Assembly (NCBI GenBank): GCA_028279585.1
Contig: JANQNL010000218.1
Location: 1 to 35,722 of the forward strand
Direction: 5' to 3'
Length of the DNA stretch: 35,722 nt
Source: Thermoplasmatota archaeon
GTDB lineage: Archaea; Thermoplasmatota; Penumbrarchaeia; JANQNL01
Shown piece by piece: positions 1 through 9,100 of this stretch (positions are counted from its first letter, which is position 1; each line of letters starts with the position of its first letter). The notes under the pieces are model-generated. The model was given only the letters and a program-made list of their open reading frames with translations. It did not search any database and was not told the DNA's origin. Made by a program: the position numbers and the translations under genes.

Positions 1-2013
1 GGTGATGCCATGGGAAACCTTGGCATAGGCGGTTTTGTAGGAAAGAACGCCGAAACACCCGTCACATATTGCTACAGCACTGGCAATGCCAGCGGAAAAG
101 CGACTATAGGCGGATTTGCAGGATTTCATACTTCGCCCCATCATATGATGAACTGCTTCAGTACAGGAAATGCCATGGCAAGATTTAACATCGTAGGGGG
201 CTTTGTCGGAGATAGTGTGGATGGTGCTTATCTCAACTGCTACAGTATCGGTAACGCCTCTGGGACGAGTGATGTCGGGGGCTTCGTCGGATGTGAGAGA
301 GGCTATAGCACATATGGGAATAGCTTCTGGGACATAAATGCGTCCGGTACAACATCAAGCGACGGCGCGACCGGCCTGAGTACTGCACTTATGAAACAGC
401 ACACCACCTACCCCAAATGGGATTTCGTAACGGTGTGGGATATTGTCAACTCCAAAACATACCCATTTCTCAGATTCGACACACCTATGATAACGATCTC
501 TGATACGACTGAAATGGATCAAGTGAGCGAGGATAATCCTTGCACATTTGATTTCGAAGCCATCGTACCGTTCATGCACGACGAGGTCAACAATATTACC
601 TGGAACGTTTCCACAAACAGGAACGAATGGTTTTCCATAGATTCTATCAGTGGCACTATATCGGGAACGCCCACCAATGCGGATGTGGGTGATCACGAAG
701 TGGAAGTTACGGCCACGGATTCCAGGGGAAGACTGGGAACCTACAGCTATTCGTTATCTGTAGATAACACAGACCCCGAAATTACAACCGCAGATAACAA
801 TACAGTAGTTGCTGGAACTTTGTATCGAACTGATTATGATTCATCGGACGATGGCTTTGGTACTATCACCTGGGATCATTCATCCAACGCCTCTTTCCTT
901 TCTTTGATGGAGGGAGGAATCTTATCAGGAATACCGACCAACTCCCACACAGGAACATACTGGGTGAACGTCTCAGTTGATGATGGTAACGGTGGGACCG
1001 ATTCTACCAACTTCACGCTGGAGGTAAAGCTGGATACGGACCTGGACGGAATACCTGACGAGACGGATGACGATGATGACAATGATGGCACACTTGACAC
1101 CTCCGATGCGTTCCCAACAGATCCGACAGAATGGATGGATACCGACGGAGACGGAACAGGGAACAACGCTGATCCCGACGATGATAACGACGGATGGTTC
1201 GATACACTGGAATCTGTAGTTGGCACGGATCGGCTGAATAAAACATCCACTCCACCGGATATGGACGGGGACAATATCACCGATCTTTTGGACCCAGATA
1301 CAGATGGGGACGGCTACTTCAACGTGGATGATTATTATCCCTATGACCCACTGAAATGGGAAAAAGAAGTGGTCAACATCACAGAATACATCAATCAAAC
1401 GATGTACGAGAACCAGACTATATATCAGAATCAAATAAAGTACAACAACAAGACCATTTACAGTAATGGAACGATCACAGAGACCATCGAGACCACGGTG
1501 AACAAGACGGTCTACGATAACAAGACCATCGATGAGATTTACCTAGAGGATTCCGACGAAGACGGGATGCCCGACTGCTGGGAGCTCCTTTATGGTCTTG
1601 ACCCAGACGATCCGACGGATGCCGACGATGATCGTGATAACGATGGTAAGACCAACCTGGAGGAATACAACGATGGAACCAGTCCTACAAAGAGTGAGGA
1701 CAAGGATGACGCTGCTGGATCGAAGTCCGATGTGATGTCCAACATCCCATTGTATGTTCTCATCGGGATACTTGCGATCATCGCAACTGCAATGATAGTT
1801 TTGTTCGTGTTCAAGAAGCCGAAGAGAGATGTTCTACCACCAGATCATCCTGAGGAAGATGATGAAGAACCAGAGATCTGTCCGGAGGATGAGATAGAGG
1901 AGGAAAATTTGGAGGAGGAACCGGAGGCGGATGTCGAGGAAGAGGATCCGGGTGAGGAAGAACCCAGTGATGACGACCTTGACCTTGATGATGAATCTGT
2001 TGAGGAGGAATAA
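1..2013 (+). CDS. GLUG/cadherin-like surface protein, 5' truncated
   Basis: The frame is open from base 1 with no signal peptide, so the gene starts upstream and the ATG at base 10 is probably internal. In window numbering (670 residues visible), residues 1 to about 160 are GLUG repeats (GGFVG, CYSTGNASG) closing with the usual SFWD...WDF element. Two CADG-type Ig domains follow at about 163-343 (SGTPTNADVG, SGIPTNSHTG). Asp-rich D-x-D-G calcium-type repeats occupy about 345-455, then an Asn-rich sequon tract (459-512) and a second DSDEDGMPD block. One helix (about 581-604) is followed by KKPKR and a Glu/Asp tail to the end. Likely role: cell-surface adhesion or matrix protein with its C terminus in the cytoplasm. 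The stop lies 2 bases before the next start, so the two are probably co-transcribed. Family architecture is clear; the ligand is unknown. Confidence 0.85.
   Translation, partial: GDAMGNLGIGGFVGKNAETPVTYCYSTGNASGKATIGGFAGFHTSPHHMMNCFSTGNAMARFNIVGGFVGDSVDGAYLNCYSIGNASGTSDVGGFVGCERGYSTYGNSFWDINASGTTSSDGATGLSTALMKQHTTYPKWDFVTVWDIVNSKTYPFLRFDTPMITISDTTEMDQVSEDNPCTFDFEAIVPFMHDEVNNITWNVSTNRNEWFSIDSISGTISGTPTNADVGDHEVEVTATDSRGRLGTYSYSLSVDNTDPEITTADNNTVVAGTLYRTDYDSSDDGFGTITWDHSSNASFLSLMEGGILSGIPTNSHTGTYWVNVSVDDGNGGTDSTNFTLEVKLDTDLDGIPDETDDDDDNDGTLDTSDAFPTDPTEWMDTDGDGTGNNADPDDDNDGWFDTLESVVGTDRLNKTSTPPDMDGDNITDLLDPDTDGDGYFNVDDYYPYDPLKWEKEVVNITEYINQTMYENQTIYQNQIKYNNKTIYSNGTITETIETTVNKTVYDNKTIDEIYLEDSDEDGMPDCWELLYGLDPDDPTDADDDRDNDGKTNLEEYNDGTSPTKSEDKDDAAGSKSDVMSNIPLYVLIGILAIIATAMIVLFVFKKPKRDVLPPDHPEEDDEEPEICPEDEIEEENLEEEPEADVEEEDPGEEEPSDDDLDLDDESVEEE
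1375..1536 (+). repeat. Hexapeptide N-x-T-[IMV]-Y sequon tract
   Basis: Within the first surface protein, 54 residues contain seven N-x-T sequons in an approximate six-residue rhythm (NQTMYE, NQTIYQ, NKTIYS, NKTVYD). It sits between two D-x-D-G-D blocks just outside the membrane helix. It probably forms a densely N-glycosylated stalk; the glycosylation is inferred. Confidence 0.7.
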
Positions 2014-2015
2014 AT

Positions 2016-5000
2016 ATGATCTCCAAAACACTGACAGTAACAACTGTTTGCCTGTTATTCAGTGGACTGATAATGATCTCTAATGCATCCGAGGATGCAA
2101 CCTTGGAGATCGAACGAACCATTTCCATGCCAAACACACGTCTTTCCGGTGCAACTGGATTGGTAGGAAGATGGAACTTGGATGAAGGAAATGGCACCAC
2201 CGCCTTGGACTCCAGTGGTAATAATAATAACGGCTCATTGAAAAATATGGATAAGAACACCTCCTGGGTGAAGGGAATTACTACTACTGGCTCTGCCCTG
2301 TCCTTCGATGGGGAGGACGATTATGTCTCGATCCCTCACTCATCGAGTTTGAACATCAATGGCAATGTAACCATTGAGGTCTGGGCTAAACCAAATGATG
2401 AACCATATCTTTCTACACAGCAACCATCGGGAACTCCTATCTATAATGTTTCAGGCCTTCAGGCGATGAAGAATGATCTGAATGGCACATATTACCTTTC
2501 AAATGACATAGACGCAAAAGAGACGTTCGACTGGAACGAAGAAAAAGGCTTCGAACCCATCGGAATGGACATCTCTGTTGTTGAGGGATACCAAGGGACA
2601 CCGTTCAATGGTACATTCGATGGTAGGGGTTATACAATTTCCAACCTCCAGATCAACCGGGATCATTCAGATTATATCGGGTTGTTCGGGAACATAACAA
2701 GTTCTGCTCAAATTCGAAATGTCACTTTAAATTCGGTGAAGATCATAGGTTGGAATTACACCGGAGGTTTGGTCGGATGGAACCATGGCGGGTCACTCGT
2801 AAATTGCTCTGTGAATGGCTTGGCATCTAATGATGAGACGGTGACGGTTGATATGCCGTTTTACATTGGTGGATTAGTTGGTATGAATTTTGGGGGTTCT
2901 ATCACGGATTGCTCCACAAGCGGCAATTTTGATGGACTGCAGTATTCCGGAGGCTTGGTTGGAGGAAATAGCGGTGATATAATCAACAGCTATTCAAAGC
3001 CTACAATGTCGCCGGGTCCTGGCCCCGCACCTGTTCCGGGAGGATCACATTGTGGCGGTCTAGTCGGACATAATTCAGACAGCGGCACCATCACGGAATG
3101 CTATACAGAGGTCGATATTGTCGGGCTTGGATATTTTGGCGGTTTGGTTGGTTGGAATGATGGTAGCATAAAGGATTCCTATTCAAAGGGAAAATTGGTG
3201 GGTCAGTATTATGTAGCACCGTTTGGTTCCATAGGCTTTGATGCAGGCGGTTTGGTTGGATATAATACTGGCAGTATCAAGGCTTGCTATGCAACCACCA
3301 GTGTTTGGGGTGCCAGTAGTTTCACCGGTATGGGCGGCCTGGTTGGGACAAACTGGGGTGGGAGCATCCATTCGTGTTATTCCACCGGAAACTTGAACGG
3401 AATGCATTTGCTTGGCGGTTTGGTTGGTATGCATTATAGTGGAACAATCTCTGAATGTTATTCTACAGGCGATCTAACTTTTGGAACTGTGGCAATAACC
3501 CAGAGTATCGGCGGGCTTATCGGACATGTGGGTAGTGGTATCATCACTTCATGCTACTCCACAGGCAATAATGCCGAGTTAGTAGTATCGTCCACATCTG
3601 GTTGTGGAGGACTTTTTGGATCGATAGATGGTGGCACCGTATCCAAGTGCTATTCAACCGGAAGCAGTACATGCTCCGGGACCAGCGGCGGTTCGGTTGG
3701 AATCTATAACGGAGGAACCTTCACGGGATGTTACTGGGACACACAGACATCTGGGACATCCACAGCCATTGGTTCCGGCTCAACAACAGGTATAACCGGA
3801 AAGACCACGACCGAAATGAAACAGCGTTCAACTTTTACGACATCGAGTTGGGACTTCTCAAATATATGGTATCTCGATGACGGATCGTCATATCCCAACA
3901 TTGCGATGTTCGATGTGGTGGTATCCAAAGGAATGGACGCATATGCATTGGTGATAGAACCAGTTGGTGGATCCCTCTTTGGTTTCATAGGCGGTGAGTT
4001 CGTCACAACCCCGTTACCTGACAAGGATTCATGGTACCATTTGGCCTTGACATTTGACGGGGAAAATATTTCACTTTTCATAAACAGTACACTCACTGCA
4101 AAAGGAATAAGTGCAAACGATATCGGCCAAAACGCACTGGAATTGAGATTCGGCGGGGGTACAAGACAGTATGAAGGGAGATTGGACGAAGCACGAATAT
4201 GGTCCAGGAACCTTAGCTCCCCGGAAATTGTTGATAGTTACCACCATCCTCCCGAGATCATTACTCAGGATGTCACCTCAGTACTTGAGGATCAGTCATA
4301 CCATATCACATACACCGCTTTCGATGTAAACGGAGACGCATTGACCTGGTCTCTGAGATCGAACGCAAGCTGGTTGTCTATCGATCCTTCTAATGGGATA
4401 CTTGAGGGGTCCCCATCGAACGAGGATGTCGGTCATCATTGTGTAAATGTTTCCGTGGATGATGGTCATAAGGGCAAAGATTGGCACAATTTTACTCTGA
4501 CCGTGGACAATGTGAACGACGCTCCAAGGATCATAACAGAAGCAGACACAGATGTCTTTGATGGTATGACATATCAGGTGGAATTCAAGGCGATAGATAT
4601 CGATCCGACAATGGATATTCTTACATGGAAAATAACGACAAATGCATCCTGGCTCAGGTTAAACGAGACAACAGGTGTGTTAAATGGTACGCCTACAAAT
4701 GTTGACGTCGGTGTGTTTTATGCTAATATTTCCGTTGAAGATGGAAACGGAGGTCAAGATTGGTTGAACTACGCACTCACTGTTCTGAATATTAATGACG
4801 CACCGATTATACTAACACCAAATGTACCAACTGCCATTGAGGATCAACATTATTCAGTGGATTATGAAGCTGTTGATCCGGACCCAACGAATGACATCTT
4901 AGTTTGGTCCTTAACTACAAATGCCAACTGGCTGAATATCAACCAAAGTACGGGAGTTCTAAACGGAACTCCTACAAATGATGATGTTGGCAGTCACATT

Positions 5001-6059
5001 GTGATCGTAACTGTCTCAGATCAGATAGGCGGAGTGACTACATCGGAGTTCATTCTAAATGTCACAAATGTAAATGATGCTCCAACGTGGACAGAAACGC
5101 CTTCAGACCAAAACATCACGGAGGGTGAATGGATATACCTCGCAGTTGAAGCCGAGGATGTTGATCTGGGAGATATGATAACATACTCGATCACATCAAC
5201 TCCAATAATAAACATCAGCATTAACAAAACTAATGGCCGTATCCTCTGGAAACAAACACTGCCCGGAGATCATATTGTCAATGTTTCTGCCTCAGATGGT
5301 ATTGCTTCGATATATCACAAATTCAGTATCTCTGTGAATGCATTACCCATAGAACCTGAGGAAAACGATACCGAACCGGACAACCAAACAAAACCCGATG
5401 ATAATCAAACAAGACCTGATGACAACCAAACCATTGCAGAACCTGGTCCAAACGCAACAACTGATACCGACGGCGACGGAATCCCCGACTGGTGGGAGGA
5501 CTTCTACGGTTTCGATCCCAACAATGCAAGCGATGCTGCACAAGATCCAGATGATGATGATATCACCAACCTTGAAGAGTACAATGGAAGGACCAATCCG
5601 CTCAAGAGCGATAAGGTCACAACAAATGGAACTGACGGTGGATCGACTGATGGAGGTTCTACTGACGGAGGGGACGGTAACGGTACCGATGGTGGAGAGG
5701 ATGGTGGTGGAACAGAAAGTACGGATACTGCGGGATTCTATTTCATCATCATCTTGCTGTTCGTTCTCCTCATAGCGATGGCAGGAGTAGCGGGATACTT
5801 CATGATGAAGAACAGTGGCGATAATGACGAGGACCTTGGGGACTCAACTCTCGAGGAAGAGCTTGAGGAGGATGAACCAGAGGAGGAGGTTCTAGAGCAG
5901 GAGGACAAGCCAGAGGAAGAGGAGTTCCCTGACGAAGAAGAGGAACCGAATGAGGACATCGAGGAAGAAGAATTAGACGAGGAGGAACCGGAGGAGGATG
6001 TTGAGGACGAGGAATATGAGGAGGAAGAACTCGATGAGGAGGAACTGGAAGAGGAATAA
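2016..6059 (+). CDS. GLUG/LamG/cadherin-like surface protein
   Basis: The ATG at 2016 follows the previous stop by 2 bases and has GGAGG at 2004-2008, overlapping the upstream gene's end. The product is 1347 residues. Residues 1-25 are a signal peptide ending near SNA. Residues 44-129 are the first half of a LamG-type concanavalin-like domain (ALSFDGEDDYVSIP, EVWAKP). Residues about 130-633 are a GLUG beta-helix opening with a canonical start (YYLSNDIDA, GTFDGRGYTISNLQI). Residues 634-743 are the second LamG half (SWYHLALTFDG, GRLDEARIW). Four CADG/Ig domains follow (about 745-1110), then DTDGDGIPDWWEDFYGFDP at about 1149, a TDGG stalk, a helix at about 1238-1264 and an acidic tail. Probable role: glycosylated surface adhesin, possibly carbohydrate-binding through LamG. 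The LamG domain is interrupted by the whole GLUG module. Confidence 0.9.
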   Translation: MISKTLTVTTVCLLFSGLIMISNASEDATLEIERTISMPNTRLSGATGLVGRWNLDEGNGTTALDSSGNNNNGSLKNMDKNTSWVKGITTTGSALSFDGEDDYVSIPHSSSLNINGNVTIEVWAKPNDEPYLSTQQPSGTPIYNVSGLQAMKNDLNGTYYLSNDIDAKETFDWNEEKGFEPIGMDISVVEGYQGTPFNGTFDGRGYTISNLQINRDHSDYIGLFGNITSSAQIRNVTLNSVKIIGWNYTGGLVGWNHGGSLVNCSVNGLASNDETVTVDMPFYIGGLVGMNFGGSITDCSTSGNFDGLQYSGGLVGGNSGDIINSYSKPTMSPGPGPAPVPGGSHCGGLVGHNSDSGTITECYTEVDIVGLGYFGGLVGWNDGSIKDSYSKGKLVGQYYVAPFGSIGFDAGGLVGYNTGSIKACYATTSVWGASSFTGMGGLVGTNWGGSIHSCYSTGNLNGMHLLGGLVGMHYSGTISECYSTGDLTFGTVAITQSIGGLIGHVGSGIITSCYSTGNNAELVVSSTSGCGGLFGSIDGGTVSKCYSTGSSTCSGTSGGSVGIYNGGTFTGCYWDTQTSGTSTAIGSGSTTGITGKTTTEMKQRSTFTTSSWDFSNIWYLDDGSSYPNIAMFDVVVSKGMDAYALVIEPVGGSLFGFIGGEFVTTPLPDKDSWYHLALTFDGENISLFINSTLTAKGISANDIGQNALELRFGGGTRQYEGRLDEARIWSRNLSSPEIVDSYHHPPEIITQDVTSVLEDQSYHITYTAFDVNGDALTWSLRSNASWLSIDPSNGILEGSPSNEDVGHHCVNVSVDDGHKGKDWHNFTLTVDNVNDAPRIITEADTDVFDGMTYQVEFKAIDIDPTMDILTWKITTNASWLRLNETTGVLNGTPTNVDVGVFYANISVEDGNGGQDWLNYALTVLNINDAPIILTPNVPTAIEDQHYSVDYEAVDPDPTNDILVWSLTTNANWLNINQSTGVLNGTPTNDDVGSHIVIVTVSDQIGGVTTSEFILNVTNVNDAPTWTETPSDQNITEGEWIYLAVEAEDVDLGDMITYSITSTPIINISINKTNGRILWKQTLPGDHIVNVSASDGIASIYHKFSISVNALPIEPEENDTEPDNQTKPDDNQTRPDDNQTIAEPGPNATTDTDGDGIPDWWEDFYGFDPNNASDAAQDPDDDDITNLEEYNGRTNPLKSDKVTTNGTDGGSTDGGSTDGGDGNGTDGGEDGGGTESTDTAGFYFIIILLFVLLIAMAGVAGYFMMKNSGDNDEDLGDSTLEEELEEDEPEEEVLEQEDKPEEEEFPDEEEEPNEDIEEEELDEEEPEEDVEDEEYEEEELDEEELEEE

Positions 6060-6081
6060 TCCCAGTGAACCATACCTCTTA

Positions 6082-6090
6082 GATTATTTA
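6082..6090 (+). promoter_or_regulatory. TATA box for the third surface protein
   Basis: GATTATTTA lies in the short gap after the preceding stop. Its centre is about 27 bases upstream of 6113, which fits transcription starting just before the GGGTG ribosome site (6112-6116) and the ATG at 6122. This argues against using the upstream ATG at 6095. Confidence 0.5.
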
Positions 6091-6121
6091 CTAGATGGTA
6101 CATCCTCTCGCGGGTGCCACC

Positions 6122-9100
6122 ATGCTCAAGGTCAGCTCTATCGCTATCACAGCCTTGCTTCTACTTTCGACCATCTTCATCATCAGCTCGTTCGCTGAAC
6201 CCGTGGACGTCACACCTCCTTCCATCTACTTCGCTGGGGGAAATGGGACCGTAGGGAATCCGTTCCAGATCTCGAACGTAACACAGCTCCAGAACATCAG
6301 CGCGAACCTAAGTGCGCATTACATCATCATCAATGATATCGATGCCAGGGACACGAAGACGTGGAACTCTAATACAGGATTCACCACGATGGGAGATACA
6401 GGGAACCCGTTCAAAGGTTCTCTGAACGGTCAGAACTACACCATTGAGAACTTCACTATAGATCGTGGAGGATCTAGCTATCAGGGAATGTTCGGAGGTG
6501 TGGCTCCTGGAGCATCCATCTCGTATGTCAGAATGGTCAATGTATCAATGGATGCCCACTACTACTCGGGAGCATTAGCATCTGAATCCTATGGAGAGAT
6601 CTATGGATGCTATGTTCATGGAACATATGATGTTGACAACTCTGGAGGGTTTTTCGGTAGAGTGAATGGGGGCAATATCACTGACTGCCACTTCAACGGT
6701 ACAATGTATGGTTATCGTGTAGCGGGAATGTATTATATTGCTGGTGATGCAACGACGTCACACTGCACCAGCAACGGGTCCTTTTATGCCAGGGCCATGG
6801 GTGGATTCTCCATGTTCCTAAATGATGATAATGTCATCCATAATTGTTCTGCACACGTAAACATGGACGATGGTGGAATAGGCACTTTGATCGGGGGGTT
6901 CATTGGATCTGGTGCAGAGCAGTACCAGACAATGAAGGACTGCTACTCTACAGGAACCATTATCGGGAGAAGACACGTTGGGGGATTCTCATCGGGTTTG
7001 CGTGGAAATGTTACTGATTGCTATAGCACGTGTGATGTTACGGGCCAGCAAGGGAACGTCGGTGGTTTCACAGGGAGTCTGCTTTCACCTGGCAATTTTA
7101 CCCGATGTTATAGTACCGGCAAGGTAACATCCTCAACAAGTGCTGGGGGTTTCGCAAGATATGTCCTTGGGACCAAAACCATATGGATCATAGATTGTTT
7201 TTCGACCGGAAATGTCTCCGGCGATGATAGGGTCGGTGGGTTCGTAGGGGACGTGTATGATATCGCCAATGTCACTAACTGTTACACTACATCGAACATA
7301 ACCAGTGCCAATGAGGATGTTGGAGGGTTCATAGGAAAACTCAGTGGAAGTGGCAACATAACTAACTGCTGGGCATCAGGATCGGTCAATGGGAACACAG
7401 ATGTTGGAGGGTTTGTTGGAGAAGCAAATAATGGTGACATTGAGGATTGCTGGACAACAAGCGAGGTCACAGGCAGCACGAACGTGGGAGGGTTTGTTGG
7501 TAAACTGTATAACAGCCCTTATTTTAATAGAAGCCATTCATTTGGAAATGTTAGTGGCAACTACTATGTCGGAGGATTCATTGGACACTCTGAGGACAAT
7601 ATTTGGATAGAGGATCAGAGGAACATCCGCGACTGCACGACTCGCAGCAATGTGACTGGCAGACATCACATAGGTGGATTTGCAGGAATTGTTGCCCATA
7701 AGACAAAGGTGTATGACAGCACATCCTACGGCTACATTGTTGAGAAACAAGCTGGCGATTATGCCATTGGAGGCTTTGCTGGAGAGAACCAGGGTTTGAT
7801 CGAAAGCTGCACCTCATACAGCACTGTGAACGGCTCCGGAGATTACATCGCGGGATTCGTTGCATACAACGATCAGGGTGACGTCTACAACAGTACTGCC
7901 TACGGAGACACGATCGCTACAGGCGATGGTGTGTTCTGCTTCGGAGGGTTCGTGGGAGCAAACCTCGGGGGAAGATTCTCTGGATCATCATGCCACGGGG
8001 ATGTCACAGCGGTCGGTGACAAGATCGGAGGTTTTGCTGGTACGAACTCCGATATCATCGAAGCATCCTGGTCATCCAGTGATGTTTATGGAGTTGGCCA
8101 GTCAAGCGATACCATCGGAGGTTTTGTAGGGTCCAATGATGAATCTGCAGCGAACATCTGGTCTTGTTACTCCATCGGAGATGTTGTCACGACTGGTAAC
8201 ATAACCGGGGGATTCGTCGGAAAGAACAATGACGAAGCGAACATCAGTGACTGTTACAGCTGGGGAGATGTGACAGGGAACGTCACTGTTGGAGGCTTTG
8301 TAGGCAACAACACCGACAGCTGGATCAACGCAAGCTACAGTCTGGGTTCCGCATCCGGACTCGCTAATATCAGTGGTTTCGCAGCTAACGAACATGGCAC
8401 ATCCATGTTCATCGACTGCTTCTGGGACACACAGACCTCAGGCTTGAGCTCGAGCGTCAACGGAACCGGGAGGACAACTGCCCAGATGAAACAGCACGCA
8501 ACGTTCACCAACTGGGACTTCGGAGCAGTGTGGGGCCTTGGTGAGACCAGGACCTATCCGTTCCTCCGGACGATGTATGACATGCCCATGATCTACGAGC
8601 AGGGCAATCAGATCGCTTCAGAGGACCTCTTCTTCTCGATCGACCTTGATGCATATCTCTCTCCATATCCTGTTGTCAATGGACAGCTTCTCTGGGACAT
8701 GGCCACCGATGCTGATGCTTGGTTGTCCCAGACCCAGACAGGAGTCGTATCAGGTACACCAGGTAACCCCGAAGTTGGAGTCTATTGGGTCAATGTCACC
8801 TACTACGATATCGCTGGAGAGATGGACTATTACAACTTCACCCTCACTGTGGAGAACGTCAATGACGACCCTGTCATCACTACAGAGAACGTTACGGAGA
8901 TCGATGAGGACGTTCATTACTGGGTTGACTATGAAGCATACGACATCGACCCAACAGCGGATATCTTCACATGGGGATTGATCACAGATGCTACGGCTTG
9001 GCTTAGTATAAATACCACTACCGGTAACATCTCTGGAACTCCTCAGAACTCGGATGTTGGATCATACTTCGTCAACGTCACCCTTTCCGATGGCGTTGGA

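Noticed and set aside
973..1434. Hydrophobic minus-strand open frame
   Set aside because: It is antisense to Asp-rich GAT/GAC codons, which read as Ile and Val. It has no start signal and lies inside a clear surface-protein gene.
5461..5610. Dockerin domain
   Set aside because: DTDGDGIPDWWEDFYGFDP and the following N-L-E-E-Y block resemble calcium loops of dockerins, but the same block is common before membrane helices in archaeal surface proteins. No cohesin partner was recognised, so I left it as a TSP3/EF-like region.
6095..6121. Upstream ATG of the third surface protein
   Set aside because: It lies before the predicted transcript start and adds nine residues ahead of a normal signal peptide; the ATG at 6122 has the better ribosome site.
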